Numbered from the stretch's first letter, positions 1-6,410 are shown. The stretch is DNA of 8,936 bases from an uncultured Bacilli bacterium (GCA_947598425.1 CANQFH010000043.1:1-8936), one strand, 5' to 3'. Notes: generated by a model not told the origin, from the sequence alone. Program-made: numbers and translations.

Positions 1-284
1 CCAACATCTAAATCAACATCATCTTGAATAATTAAGATATCTTCAATATTTATTTTATAAAATTTAACTACTTTACTTACTGCTAAGCCAGATAAATTCA
101 TATATGTAAGTGGTTTAATAAAAATAACTTCTTCATTATTTATCTCGGTTTGATAAAAATAAGATTCCATTTTAGATTTAAAATCTACTTTACCTAAATA
201 ATTATCTAATACCATAAATCCAATATTATGTCTTGTATTTTTATATTCTCTACCTGGATTACCAAGTCCTACTACTAATTTCAT
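1..284 (-). CDS. pth: Peptidyl-tRNA hydrolase, N-terminal part (cut by window edge)
   Basis: Pth cleaves peptidyl-tRNA released from stalled or aborted ribosomes and recycles tRNA in the cytoplasm. About 94 codons are present; the C-terminal half lies beyond the left edge. The start reads MKLVVGLGNPGREYKNTRHN, the family signature, with the substrate-binding Asn at residue 9 and the catalytic His at residue 19. Further on, LTYMNLSG and the IIQDDVDL stretch (with the catalytic-site Asp) match the family. The ATG overlaps the yabB stop in an ATGA arrangement and is preceded by AGGAGG (289-294) lying inside the last yabB codons, so translation is probably coupled. In B. subtilis, pth (spoVC) lies further away, after rsmI, abrB and others; here it directly follows yabB, which points to local gene loss. 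The identification is secure despite truncation. Confidence 0.93.
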   Translation of the reverse strand, partial: MKLVVGLGNPGREYKNTRHNIGFMVLDNYLGKVDFKSKMESYFYQTEINNEEVIFIKPLTYMNLSGLAVSKVVKFYKINIEDILIIQDDVDLDV

Positions 285-994
285 AATTCCTCCTTAAATA
301 TATTTTGATATGTTTTTCTATTATTGATATTAATTGGATTATTTATAATAACACCCATTTTAGCATCTTTAACACATTTAACTAAAGCAATATATGGTTT
401 ATTAAATTCTTTAGTATTAATCAAAGTCACTTCTTTAACTCCAACTTTATACTTATTAGCTAAAATTATGATTTCATCTAATCTATTAACACGATGTACT
501 AAATAAAATATACCTTTACTATTTAAATGCGACCTAACTATTTTAAATATATCTTCTAAAGTAATTAATACTTCATGTCTTGCAATTGATAAGGTATCAT
601 TATCATTAAGAGACTTCTTATTAGCTACTTTAAAATATGGTGGGTTGCAAGTAATTATATCATATTTTTTATTTTTTATAAAGTCTTCTATTTCTTTAAT
701 ATCAGCATTATATAGTGTAATTTGTTCATTTTTATTATTATAAATAATACTCTTATAAGCCAAATCATAAATGCTTTTTTGGACTTCAAAGGCATCAATA
801 TGAGCCTTAGTTTTAGTTGTTAATATTAAAGGTATAGCAGCATTTCCAGTACATAAATCTAAAATTTCTTGAGTATTATTAAATAACTTTACATATTCCG
901 CTAATAAAATAGAATCAAGTGAAAACTTAAAATTATTGGGACTTTGATATATTTTTAAATTATAATCAAATAAATCATTCAATACCATTCTCAT
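281..994 (-). CDS. yabB: YabB/TrmN6-type tRNA adenine-N6 methyltransferase
   Basis: This is a SAM-dependent N6-adenine methyltransferase of the COG4123 family, whose characterised E. coli member methylates A37 of tRNA1-Val. The 237-residue product has the N-terminal family block LKIYQSPNNFKFSLDSILLA (about 13-32), SAM motif I at LDLCTGNAAIPL (about 45-56) and the amino-methyltransferase catalytic motif NPPY at 117-120. The start overlaps the end of ricT by 20 bp; ATG codons occur at residues 1 and 3 and neither has a strong Shine-Dalgarno sequence, so translational coupling to ricT is likely and the exact start is uncertain by two residues. B. subtilis has the same ricT-to-yabB order but with yabA between them; yabA is absent here. 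The family is clear; the exact tRNA substrate is inferred from homology. Confidence 0.87.
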   Translation of the reverse strand: MRMVLNDLFDYNLKIYQSPNNFKFSLDSILLAEYVKLFNNTQEILDLCTGNAAIPLILTTKTKAHIDAFEVQKSIYDLAYKSIIYNNKNEQITLYNADIKEIEDFIKNKKYDIITCNPPYFKVANKKSLNDNDTLSIARHEVLITLEDIFKIVRSHLNSKGIFYLVHRVNRLDEIIILANKYKVGVKEVTLINTKEFNKPYIALVKCVKDAKMGVIINNPININNRKTYQNIFKEEL

Positions 995-1748
995 TATTAA
1001 AATCTATTTCCTCTTTATTACTTTCAACTAAAACCTTACATTTACGATTTAAAATATCTACACTAATAACTTTACCTTCACCATTTTTAGTTTTAATGAC
1101 ATCTCCTACTAAAGGCAGATTATAACTACATTCTTGATAAGCTTCATCTTCATATTGTAAACAACATAGTAAGCGGCCACACAAACCATTGATTTTGGAT
1201 GGATTAAGTGCTAAATTTTGATTCTTAGCCATATTCATTGAAATAGCATCAATATGATTTAAAAATCTTTGACAACATATTTTTCGACCACAAACACCAT
1301 AACCACCAATTTCTTTTGCTTTATCTCTAGCTCCAATCTGACGCAACTCAATTCTAGTATGATATATTCCTGCTAATTTTTTAGCAAGTTCTCTAAAATC
1401 AATTCTTTCATCAGCAACAAAACTAAATAACAATTGACCTCGATCAAAAGTAAATTCAGCATTAATAACATTCATATTTAATTCTAATTTATTTACTAAT
1501 TCTCGGCATTTACTAAGTGCTATATTACTTTCTTTTAATAATTTATAATATGTTTCTTCATCTTCACTTGTAGCTTTTCTTAAGATACTTTTATATTCTA
1601 TATCTTCTTTATTTTCTAATATATTATTAACTTTACCATATTGTAATCCTCTTTCAGTTTCCACAATAACATAATCACCAATATGATAATCATCACCAAT
1701 AAAATAATAACTTTTACCATTATCTTTAAAATTAACACTATAAATCAT
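975..1748 (-). CDS. ricT: RicT (YaaT), PSP1-domain Fe-S regulatory protein
   Basis: RicT is part of the RicA-RicF-RicT (Y-complex) of Firmicutes, which binds iron-sulfur clusters and steers RNase Y mRNA processing; in B. subtilis it also affects sporulation, competence and biofilm formation. The 257-residue product has the PSP1 core and the diagnostic cysteine arrangement: C153, C158-C159 in YGVCGRKICC, C190, C195-C196 in GLCGRLLCC, and C207. The conserved RGQLLFSFVADERIDFREL segment (about 103-121) precedes them. Length is close to the 275 residues of B. subtilis YaaT. Its ATG lies inside the 3' end of holB (11-bp overlap) and has only a weak ribosome site, so it is probably translated by coupling to holB. 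Genes for RicA and RicF are not in this window, so whether the whole complex exists here cannot be judged. Confidence 0.95.
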   Translation of the reverse strand: MIYSVNFKDNGKSYYFIGDDYHIGDYVIVETERGLQYGKVNNILENKEDIEYKSILRKATSEDEETYYKLLKESNIALSKCRELVNKLELNMNVINAEFTFDRGQLLFSFVADERIDFRELAKKLAGIYHTRIELRQIGARDKAKEIGGYGVCGRKICCQRFLNHIDAISMNMAKNQNLALNPSKINGLCGRLLCCLQYEDEAYQECSYNLPLVGDVIKTKNGEGKVISVDILNRKCKVLVESNKEEIDFNNENGIE

Positions 1749-2601
1749 TATTTATTCCATCCATTTCTATAACAAACTTATCTAATAGTAGGTCGGTATT
1801 AACATTATAAGTTAACTCTTTTAAAAACTCAATTAAGAGATTAATTTTCTTTTGTAAGTTATCAACACTTAATTTATGTAAATAATCTAATTTTAAAAAA
1901 GAATCATTTATTTTATATCTACTACTTAACTCATCATTATATATATCTAATATTATTTGAAATATTTTCTTAATATCTTCTTTTTCCAAATCACTTAGAT
2001 ATACTCTATTATACAAAATTAATTCTTTTTTTTCTATTTCTAATTTTTGTAAATAATTATTAATTATCTCAAGATATTTATGATAAGTATCCATATCTAT
2101 ATCATACTTTTCATTCTCTTCATTATTAAATAATACCTCGATAACTTGAGTTCTGCTTTTAATTGTTAACATAACATTATCTTTATCATTAGTAAGAAAG
2201 AATCCAATTACTTTACCTGTTGGTTCTTCCAAAAATTTTAACATTGTATTAGCAGCTTCTTTATTCATCTTCTCAGCATTTTTAATAATATATATTGATT
2301 CTTCAGTATATTGGCTATCTTTTGAAAAAAAGTGCTGTAATTCTAAGATTTGTTCCTTTTTAATAAAATTACCATCGGGATTAATTATTTTTAAACTAGG
2401 TAAATTATTTAAATCAATTAAATGACATAAAGAACATTTATTGCAATTAGAGGAGTATTCTTCTTGGCAAAAAATGTTTTTTATAACATTTAAAAGAATT
2501 TCTAAACATTTAGAAATATTATTAGTAGAAAGCAAATAAGCATGAGCTAATTTCTTCTCATGATAATAATTAACTAATTTTTCTAACTCACTACTATTTA
2601 T
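1738..2601 (-). CDS. holB: DNA polymerase III clamp-loader subunit delta-prime
   Basis: Delta-prime joins DnaX and delta in the clamp loader that places the beta clamp on primed DNA. From the chosen start the protein has about 287 residues: N-terminal LAHAYLL, a four-cysteine zinc site at C45, C53, C56 and C59 (CNKCSLC), no Walker A lysine (as expected for delta-prime), then KNAEKMNKEAANTMLKFLEE and a sensor-like FFLTN. The usual SRC finger reads SRT here. Start choice: the only canonical in-frame start near the N-terminus is TTG at 2637, inside bofA and without a ribosome site. A perfect AGGAGG (2608-2613) lies 6 nt before an in-frame ATA at 2601 and 3 nt before ATT at 2604. I therefore favour the rare AUA start, or AUU. 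The bofA stop TAG overlaps AGGAGG. The tmk, yaaQ and yaaR genes that precede holB in B. subtilis are missing. Confidence 0.9.
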   Translation of the reverse strand: MNSSELEKLVNYYHEKKLAHAYLLSTNNISKCLEILLNVIKNIFCQEEYSSNCNKCSLCHLIDLNNLPSLKIINPDGNFIKKEQILELQHFFSKDSQYTEESIYIIKNAEKMNKEAANTMLKFLEEPTGKVIGFFLTNDKDNVMLTIKSRTQVIEVLFNNEENEKYDIDMDTYHKYLEIINNYLQKLEIEKKELILYNRVYLSDLEKEDIKKIFQIILDIYNDELSSRYKINDSFLKLDYLHKLSVDNLQKKINLLIEFLKELTYNVNTDLLLDKFVIEMDGINNDL

Positions 2602-2607
2602 AATAAA

Positions 2608-2613
2608 CCTCCT
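2608..2613 (-). promoter_or_regulatory. holB Shine-Dalgarno that decides the start
   Basis: AGGAGG on the minus strand overlaps the bofA stop codon. Its 6-nt spacing points to ATA at 2599-2601 as the holB initiator; the upstream TTG at 2635-2637 lies 5' of this site and cannot use it. No ATG, GTG or TTG is in frame just downstream. Confidence 0.75.
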
Positions 2614-2797
2614 AATGAATGATAAATAAAAGTGCAAACAAAGATAATAAACCAGGTACTCCTAAAAATGAAGTTATTAAAATAGTCATAACATTTATAG
2701 GTAAAAAAATACCAACATTTTTTAAAATTACATTTACACCATATATGATTCCAAATGCAAATACTACTTTTTTTAGGATTGTACCCAATTTTTTCAT
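2612..2797 (-). CDS. bofA: Short BofA-like integral membrane protein
   Basis: In B. subtilis BofA holds the intramembrane protease SpoIVFB inactive together with SpoIVFA, delaying pro-sigma-K cleavage in the mother cell. This product is about 61 residues and almost entirely hydrophobic, with one segment at about 11-25 and a second at about 36-60. The block LPINVMTILITSFLGVPGLL aligns with the BofA C-terminus (VPINLVTTAISGILGIPGI, recalled). N22, N35 and T38 have the same spacing as B. subtilis N48, N61 and T64, residues reported to matter for inhibition. The first transmembrane segment of the 87-residue B. subtilis protein is absent. I chose the ATG at 2797 over the one at 2809 because GGGTGAT lies just before it and would be coding otherwise. 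The position between recR and holB is the expected bofA position; yaaL is missing. Whether this organism sporulates is unknown. Confidence 0.8.
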   Translation of the reverse strand: MKKLGTILKKVVFAFGIIYGVNVILKNVGIFLPINVMTILITSFLGVPGLLSLFALLFIIH

Positions 2798-2835
2798 ATA
2801 ATCACCCATTTAATTTTATGAGTAATATTATCTTT

Positions 2836-3438
2836 TTATTCACTTATTTTCTTACGATCTTCTAATGCTTTATCAAGAGTTATAATGTCTAAATAATCTA
2901 TTTCAGCTCCCATTGGAATACCATAAGATAATCTAGATATTGTTACATCTTGTTTTTCAAAAATTTTTTTAATATATAGAGTTGTTGTCTCACCTTCAAT
3001 AGAACTCTTTAAAGCTAAGATTAACTCCGGATGATCTAATTCACTTACTCTTTTTACTAAAGAAGCAATGTTAATATCTTCAGGGCCAATACTATCCATC
3101 GGAGATATTAAACCATTTAATACATGATAAACTCCTTTATAATTGCCAACTTTTTCAAATGAAAAAACACTCTTATAATCTTCAATAACACAGATTAAAT
3201 TTTTATCTCGAGCAGGATTAGCACAAATATTACATATTTCGTCTTCACATAAATGACCACATATCTTACACTTATGCAACTTCTCTTTAGCATTAACTAA
3301 AACTTCAGCATATTCTTTAACATCTTTTTCAGCAAATTCTATTGTCGCTAAAGCCATTCTTTCCGCTGATTTATCACCAATACCTGGTAACTTTTTATAA
3401 AAATTTATTAATTTTTGTAATAATTCTGGATATATCAT
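2836..3438 (-). CDS. recR: Recombination mediator RecR
   Basis: RecR acts with RecO (and RecF) to load RecA on SSB-coated single-stranded DNA during gap repair. The 200-residue protein is full length. It shows the helix-hairpin-helix KLPGIGDKSAERMA (about 16-29), a zinc finger at C57, C60, C69 and C72, a TOPRIM domain beginning LICVIEDYKS (about 81), the characteristic YHVLNGLISPMDSIGPEDI segment, and the C-terminal GIPMGAEIDYLD motif. The usual NPTxEGE of the TOPRIM loop is changed to KSSIEGE, a modest variation. The gene begins 2 nt after the ebfC stop, so translation is probably coupled. The ebfC-recR pairing is one of the most conserved in bacteria and supports a shared role. Confidence 0.98.
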   Translation of the reverse strand: MIYPELLQKLINFYKKLPGIGDKSAERMALATIEFAEKDVKEYAEVLVNAKEKLHKCKICGHLCEDEICNICANPARDKNLICVIEDYKSVFSFEKVGNYKGVYHVLNGLISPMDSIGPEDINIASLVKRVSELDHPELILALKSSIEGETTTLYIKKIFEKQDVTISRLSYGIPMGAEIDYLDIITLDKALEDRKKISE

Positions 3439-3440
3439 AA

Positions 3441-3740
3441 TTACATTAACCCATCTAATGCCGAAGCATATTGTCCCATTTTATCATTTATAGCATTATT
3501 TATTTGAATAAATGCATCTTTGGTAGCAATTTGAATCATATCTTCTAATATTTCTTTTTCATCTTCATTGATTGCACCATCTTTTAATATTTTAACTTTT
3601 TTAATTACTCTAGCTCCGTTAAATGTCATTTCAACCCATTCTGATTTACCAATGAATTCCATTTTTTCTAACTCTTCTTTTTTATTTGTAATATCTCTTT
3701 GCATTCTTTGTGCTTGAGCCATTAAATTTTGCATATTCAT
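3441..3740 (-). CDS. ebfC: Nucleoid-associated protein YbaB/EbfC family
   Basis: YbaB/EbfC proteins are small dimeric DNA-binding proteins with a tweezer-like shape, linked to nucleoid organisation and to RecR-dependent repair; the precise role differs between species. The 99-residue product opens with the typical amphipathic helix MNMQNLMAQAQRMQRDITNK, followed by a beta region (EWVEMTFNGARVIKKVKIL) and a C-terminal helix ending ASALDGLM. This length and layout are standard. It has the best ribosome site in the window: AAAGGAGGTGAT (3745-3756), perfectly complementary to the 16S 3' end, 4 nt before the ATG. That suggests high expression, as expected for an abundant DNA-binding protein. It lies between dnaX and recR, as in B. 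subtilis (yaaK). Confidence 0.96.
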   Translation of the reverse strand: MNMQNLMAQAQRMQRDITNKKEELEKMEFIGKSEWVEMTFNGARVIKKVKILKDGAINEDEKEILEDMIQIATKDAFIQINNAINDKMGQYASALDGLM

Positions 3741-3774
3741 CTAAATCACCTCCTTTAATAATTATCTATATATA

Positions 3775-3799
3775 ATTTTATCACATTTTAATTTAAATT
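3775..3799 (-). promoter_or_regulatory. Possible extended -10 promoter for ebfC-recR
   Basis: TGATAAAAT (TG at 3782-3783, TAAAAT at 3775-3780) resembles an extended -10 element and would start RNA about 28 nt before the ebfC ATG. The -35 region is poor, and the surrounding DNA is almost pure A and T, so chance matches are likely. No terminator is visible after dnaX, so read-through is equally possible. Confidence 0.3.
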
Positions 3800-5354
3800 A
3801 AACTATTTCTATCTTAGATGCATCAAAGATATCATTTAATAGATGCTCATCATTTTTTACTGGCATCTTTTCTTCAATATAAGAATAGCCTTTTTTATTT
3901 TTAATATTTTCAATATATTTATTTTTTTCTTCTAGCCATCTTTTTTCACTTATAAAAATAATTTTATAATCAGAATTTAATTCTTTATTTATTAATTCTT
4001 CAACTTCATCTAAATCATTAATTGCATGAGCAACATTATGCTCATTATGACAAGTAAAGATAATATTGGTATCAGAAGCCGCAACAACTTGGCTATCAAT
4101 TAAAATAGCTTTTATTTTGCCGGGTATATCTTGTAAAAATAAGTTATCAAATGCACTTTTTAGTGATTCTAAATATTTTTTTTGTGCATTAACAAAACAA
4201 TTATTAATTCTGATATTTACTAATTCATCGCTTAACTCATTTGATGGTGTTACATTCATTTTTTCTTTCAAAACTTCTTCTGGAACTTCTTTTTGAGGCT
4301 CCGGAATTACTTCTTCATTTTTAATATTAGAGGTATTTAAATATTCTAGCAAAATCATCTCTAATATGGTATAAGAATCAACATTTATATTTATTTTATT
4401 CAAACTATCAGCCATGGCTAAAACTAGGTTTTTATATTCAAAGTAATTTAATCTTTGATAACGACTAGTTAATTTAATATTTTTAGCTCTATTACTTGCA
4501 ACATCAATTATTTTCTTAATCAAAGTTTTATAATCAACAGCCCGATTTCGAAAGTCATTTATTAATTCTAAAGTTTTTTCAACATCATTTTCTTCTAAAT
4601 CATTTAATAAATCATTGACACTTTTTAAAGATATAGTCTTAACAACGCTTTCAATTAATTCTAAAGTAATCTCTTCATTAGATTTTGATAATTGATCTAA
4701 AAGACTTAAAGCATCCCGCATCCCACCTTCAGATAGATAAGCAACTTCCTCTAGAGCTTCATCATTTATTTTTATATCTTCTAATTCACATATTCTTTTT
4801 AAAGCTTTAGTTATATCAGAAACTTTTATTTTTTGAAAATCAAATCTTTGACACCTAGATAAAATTGTAATTGGAACATTTTCAATATTAGTTGTAGCTA
4901 AAATAAATATAGCATGAGCTGGAGGTTCTTCCAAAGTCAAAAGTAAGGCATTGAAAGCACTAGTTGTAAGCATATGAACTTCATCAATAATATATACTTT
5001 ATATTTTCCATTTGTGGGAGTTAACTTTATGTTATCAATTAAATTTCTTATTTCATCAACACCATTATTAGATGCAGCATCAATTTCTATTATATCCGGA
5101 TTTTCTTGGAAGTTTTTACAAAACTCACATTCCCCACACGGCGAACCATCTTTTTGATTTAAACAATTAATGGCTTTAGCAAAAACCTTAGCAGTACTAG
5201 TTTTACCAGTACCACGGGGGCCAGAAAATATATAAGCATGAGATATATTATTATGAATAATTGAATTTTTTAAAGTTTTAATAATATATTCTTGACCAAT
5301 TATGTTTTCAAAGTTATTTGGGCGATATTTTCGATATAATACTTTATAATTCAT
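3798..5354 (-). CDS. dnaX: DNA polymerase III subunit tau/gamma
   Basis: DnaX is the ATPase motor of the replicative clamp loader, and its tau form also ties polymerase and helicase together. The 518-residue protein starts MNYKVLYRKYRP. It has Walker A GPRGTGKTS (45-53), a zinc module at C64, C73, C76 and C79, Walker B with IIDEVHM (122-128) and the SRC arginine finger (166-168), followed by domains II-III to about residue 365 and a shorter tau-like C-terminal part. The start at 5354 is favoured over an in-frame TTG at 5375 because AAAGGA (5364-5369) lies 9 nt before it and the N-terminus then matches the family. An A8 run at codons ~390-392 lies just after domain III and might allow slippage to a gamma-like product. 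The gene has its own promoter behind tadA, and ebfC follows 57 nt later, as in B. subtilis. Confidence 0.98.
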   Translation of the reverse strand: MNYKVLYRKYRPNNFENIIGQEYIIKTLKNSIIHNNISHAYIFSGPRGTGKTSTAKVFAKAINCLNQKDGSPCGECEFCKNFQENPDIIEIDAASNNGVDEIRNLIDNIKLTPTNGKYKVYIIDEVHMLTTSAFNALLLTLEEPPAHAIFILATTNIENVPITILSRCQRFDFQKIKVSDITKALKRICELEDIKINDEALEEVAYLSEGGMRDALSLLDQLSKSNEEITLELIESVVKTISLKSVNDLLNDLEENDVEKTLELINDFRNRAVDYKTLIKKIIDVASNRAKNIKLTSRYQRLNYFEYKNLVLAMADSLNKININVDSYTILEMILLEYLNTSNIKNEEVIPEPQKEVPEEVLKEKMNVTPSNELSDELVNIRINNCFVNAQKKYLESLKSAFDNLFLQDIPGKIKAILIDSQVVAASDTNIIFTCHNEHNVAHAINDLDEVEELINKELNSDYKIIFISEKRWLEEKNKYIENIKNKKGYSYIEEKMPVKNDEHLLNDIFDASKIEIV

Positions 5355-5385
5355 GATGTAAATTCCTTTCAACAATCTCGTAATT

Positions 5386-5414
5386 ATTATACCATGGTTA
5401 CAATAATTTTTTAA
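5386..5414 (-). promoter_or_regulatory. Extended -10 promoter of dnaX
   Basis: On the minus strand, TGGTATAAT gives a perfect -10 (5386-5391) with the TGn extension. TTAAAA at 5409-5414 is a weak -35 at 17-bp spacing. It lies between the tadA stop and dnaX; RNA would start near 5379, leaving a ~25-nt leader that contains the AAAGGA ribosome site. Confidence 0.7.
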
Positions 5415-5417
5415 GTT

Positions 5418-5834
5418 TTAATGGCGTAAATTATTAAAAAATTTTTTTAATAATATCTGATAGTCTTTTTTTAATTTATTACAATCATTAGTTTGCACAA
5501 ATTTACTACAATTTGTATTAACATCTTGATCTAATAAATAAACTATTTTTGAAATGCGACTTTCTTTAATTACCGATTGGCACAATTTACATGGTTTTAA
5601 AGTTACATACATTTCTAAGCCATCAAGTCGCCAATCTTTTATTTTTCTTTCAGCTTTCCGAATTGCGTTGATTTCGGCATGCCCTAAAACATCATATTTT
5701 TTTTGACGATTATTGTGAGCTTTTGCCACTATTTTACCATTTTTAACAATAATACATCCAACGGGTATTTCTTTAGTTTTATAAGCTTTTAGTGCTTCTT
5801 GATAAGCTTTATACATATATTGATTTTCACACAT
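5418..5834 (-). CDS. tadA: tRNA-specific adenosine deaminase (A34 to inosine)
   Basis: TadA deaminates the wobble adenosine of tRNA-Arg(ACG) to inosine so that one tRNA reads CGU, CGC and CGA. The 138-residue protein has the cytidine/deoxycytidylate deaminase fold with IPVGCIIV (23-30), the zinc and proton-shuttle motif H52-A-E54, and the second zinc motif P81-C82-x2-C85. It is shorter than most TadA proteins (about 150-165) and the usual TLEPCxMC reads TLKPCKLC. The segment after the second motif lacks the common DxKxGA pattern, and cysteines appear at 109 and 117, so the C-terminal half is diverged. AGGAG (5841-5845) precedes the ATG. The SRP RNA ends only 16 nt upstream, so it probably depends on read-through from that gene. 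The identification rests on motifs and on the dnaX neighbourhood. Confidence 0.92.
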   Translation of the reverse strand: MCENQYMYKAYQEALKAYKTKEIPVGCIIVKNGKIVAKAHNNRQKKYDVLGHAEINAIRKAERKIKDWRLDGLEMYVTLKPCKLCQSVIKESRISKIVYLLDQDVNTNCSKFVQTNDCNKLKKDYQILLKKFFNNLRH

Positions 5835-5849
5835 ATTAAACTCCTAAAT

Positions 5850-5868
5850 AAAAAAGCACACACAAATA
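5850..5868 (-). terminator. SRP RNA 3' end, U-tract terminator
   Basis: The 3' arm of the SRP closing stem (5856-5868) is followed by TTTTTT at 5850-5855. Termination would have to be partial if tadA is expressed from the same promoter, since only 16 nt separate it from the tadA ATG. Confidence 0.65.
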
Positions 5869-5928
5869 GGGATCGATGTGGCTGCTGTCTTCCAACTCTG
5901 ACCAGGTTACCGATATATTTGTTGTGCA
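5850..5928 (-). ncRNA. ffs: Small bacterial signal recognition particle RNA
   Basis: The transcript read on the minus strand contains the SRP helix-8 core: GGTAACCTGGTCAGAG, a GGAA tetraloop (5890-5893) closed by GUU/GAC, then CAGCAGCC. The ends pair over about 12 bp: GCACAACAAATA (5916-5927) with the complementary stretch at 5856-5868, leaving one bulged G. Six T residues (5850-5855) follow, so the closing stem doubles as terminator. The RNA is about 78 nt, the small type without an Alu domain, unlike the ~270-nt scRNA of B. subtilis. It scaffolds Ffh for co-translational membrane targeting. In B. subtilis the gene lies between tadA and dnaX; here it lies before tadA. Confidence 0.93.
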
Positions 5929-5933
5929 TTTAA

Positions 5934-5962
5934 ATAATATCATATCATTAATTTTTTAGCAA
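5934..5962 (-). promoter_or_regulatory. Promoter of the SRP RNA
   Basis: On the minus strand TTGCTA (5957-5962) and TATTAT (5934-5939) are separated by exactly 17 bp, and the -10 carries a TGA extension. The predicted start, 7 nt downstream, is G5927, which is the first base of the SRP closing stem. That agreement supports both calls. Confidence 0.8.
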
Positions 5963-5997
5963 CTAATTTTTAAATTTATTATATTATGTAAACCAAT

Positions 5998-6013
5998 TAT
6001 TTCCCGGGAAATA
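5998..6013. other. Noc-binding-site-like palindrome A
   Basis: TATTTCCCGGGAAATA is a perfect 16-bp palindrome equal to the Noc site known from B. subtilis (core ATTTCCCGGGAAAT). It ends a 31-bp repeat (5982-6012) that is identical at 6637-6667. The left extension, TATTATGTAAACCAAT, is not palindromic, so the repeat has a direction. Confidence 0.8.
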
Positions 6014-6082
6014 TTTTTTTAAATAATTAAACCATTTTTAATTACAAATATTTATTATTTTGTTAATTTTAAACATTCATAA

Positions 6083-6098
6083 TGTTTCACGTGAAACA
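6083..6098. other. parS: parS site 1
   Basis: TGTTTCACGTGAAACA is an exact match to the bacterial chromosomal parS consensus, where ParB (Spo0J) loads as a CTP-dependent clamp. The dyad continues for 8 further bp on each side, giving a perfect 32-bp palindrome at 6075-6106. Confidence 0.95.
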
Positions 6099-6215
6099 TT
6101 ATGAATAAATATTATAATTTGAATAAAACAATTATAATAACAATTAATTTATTTTAAATATATTTATAATTCTTATAAAAGATTTTAACAGAACATCAAT
6201 ATTATGTAAACTAAT

Positions 6216-6231
6216 TATTTCCTGGGAAATA
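6216..6231. other. Noc-binding-site-like palindrome B (one substitution)
   Basis: TATTTCCTGGGAAATA differs from copies A and C by one central C to T. The flanks extend the dyad to 28 bp (6210-6237). The 31-bp repeat (6200-6230) matches the other copies at 29 of 31 positions, both differences being C to T. The central mismatch may weaken binding. Confidence 0.65.
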
Positions 6232-6249
6232 ATTAGTACATTTAATTTC

Positions 6250-6268
6250 AAATTAATGTAATTTACTA
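6250..6268 (+). repeat. Short direct repeat, copy 1, beside parS2
   Basis: AAATTAATGTAATTTACTA lies 6 nt before parS2. It recurs at 6549-6568 with one inserted T, 14 nt before parS4. The stretch is AT-rich and its function is unknown. Confidence 0.5.
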
Positions 6269-6274
6269 TTTATA

Positions 6275-6290
6275 TGTTTCACGTGAAACA
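6275..6290. other. parS: parS site 2
   Basis: This is a second exact 16-bp parS copy. The dyad extends 5 bp on each side (TTATA/TATAA), making a 26-bp palindrome at 6270-6295. Its centre is 192 bp from parS1. Confidence 0.95.
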
Positions 6291-6394
6291 TATAAGCTTT
6301 GTTAAAATAATAAGTGTAATAATTTAAAGCAATATAATTAATTAATAGAAATAATGATTAATTACAATGAATGTATTAGTTGATTATTATTCAA

Positions 6395-6410
6395 TGTTTC
6401 ACGTGAAACA
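6395..6410. other. parS: parS site 3
   Basis: This is a third exact 16-bp parS copy, with its centre 120 bp from parS2. It has the longest dyad in the cluster: 10 extra paired bases on each side (TATTATTCAA/TTGAATAATA), a 36-bp perfect palindrome at 6385-6420. Confidence 0.95.

Noticed and set aside
324..506. Plus-strand open frame inside yabB
   Set aside because: It is antisense to a gene with clear methyltransferase motifs, has no ribosome site, and reads as low-complexity hydrophobic sequence.
2619..2801. Plus-strand open frame of 60 codons opposite bofA
   Set aside because: It is an exact antisense shadow of bofA; the minus-strand reading matches a known family and the correct gene-order position.
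4066..4296. Plus-strand open frame inside dnaX
   Set aside because: It is antisense to the dnaX C-terminal region with no ribosome site and no recognisable domain.
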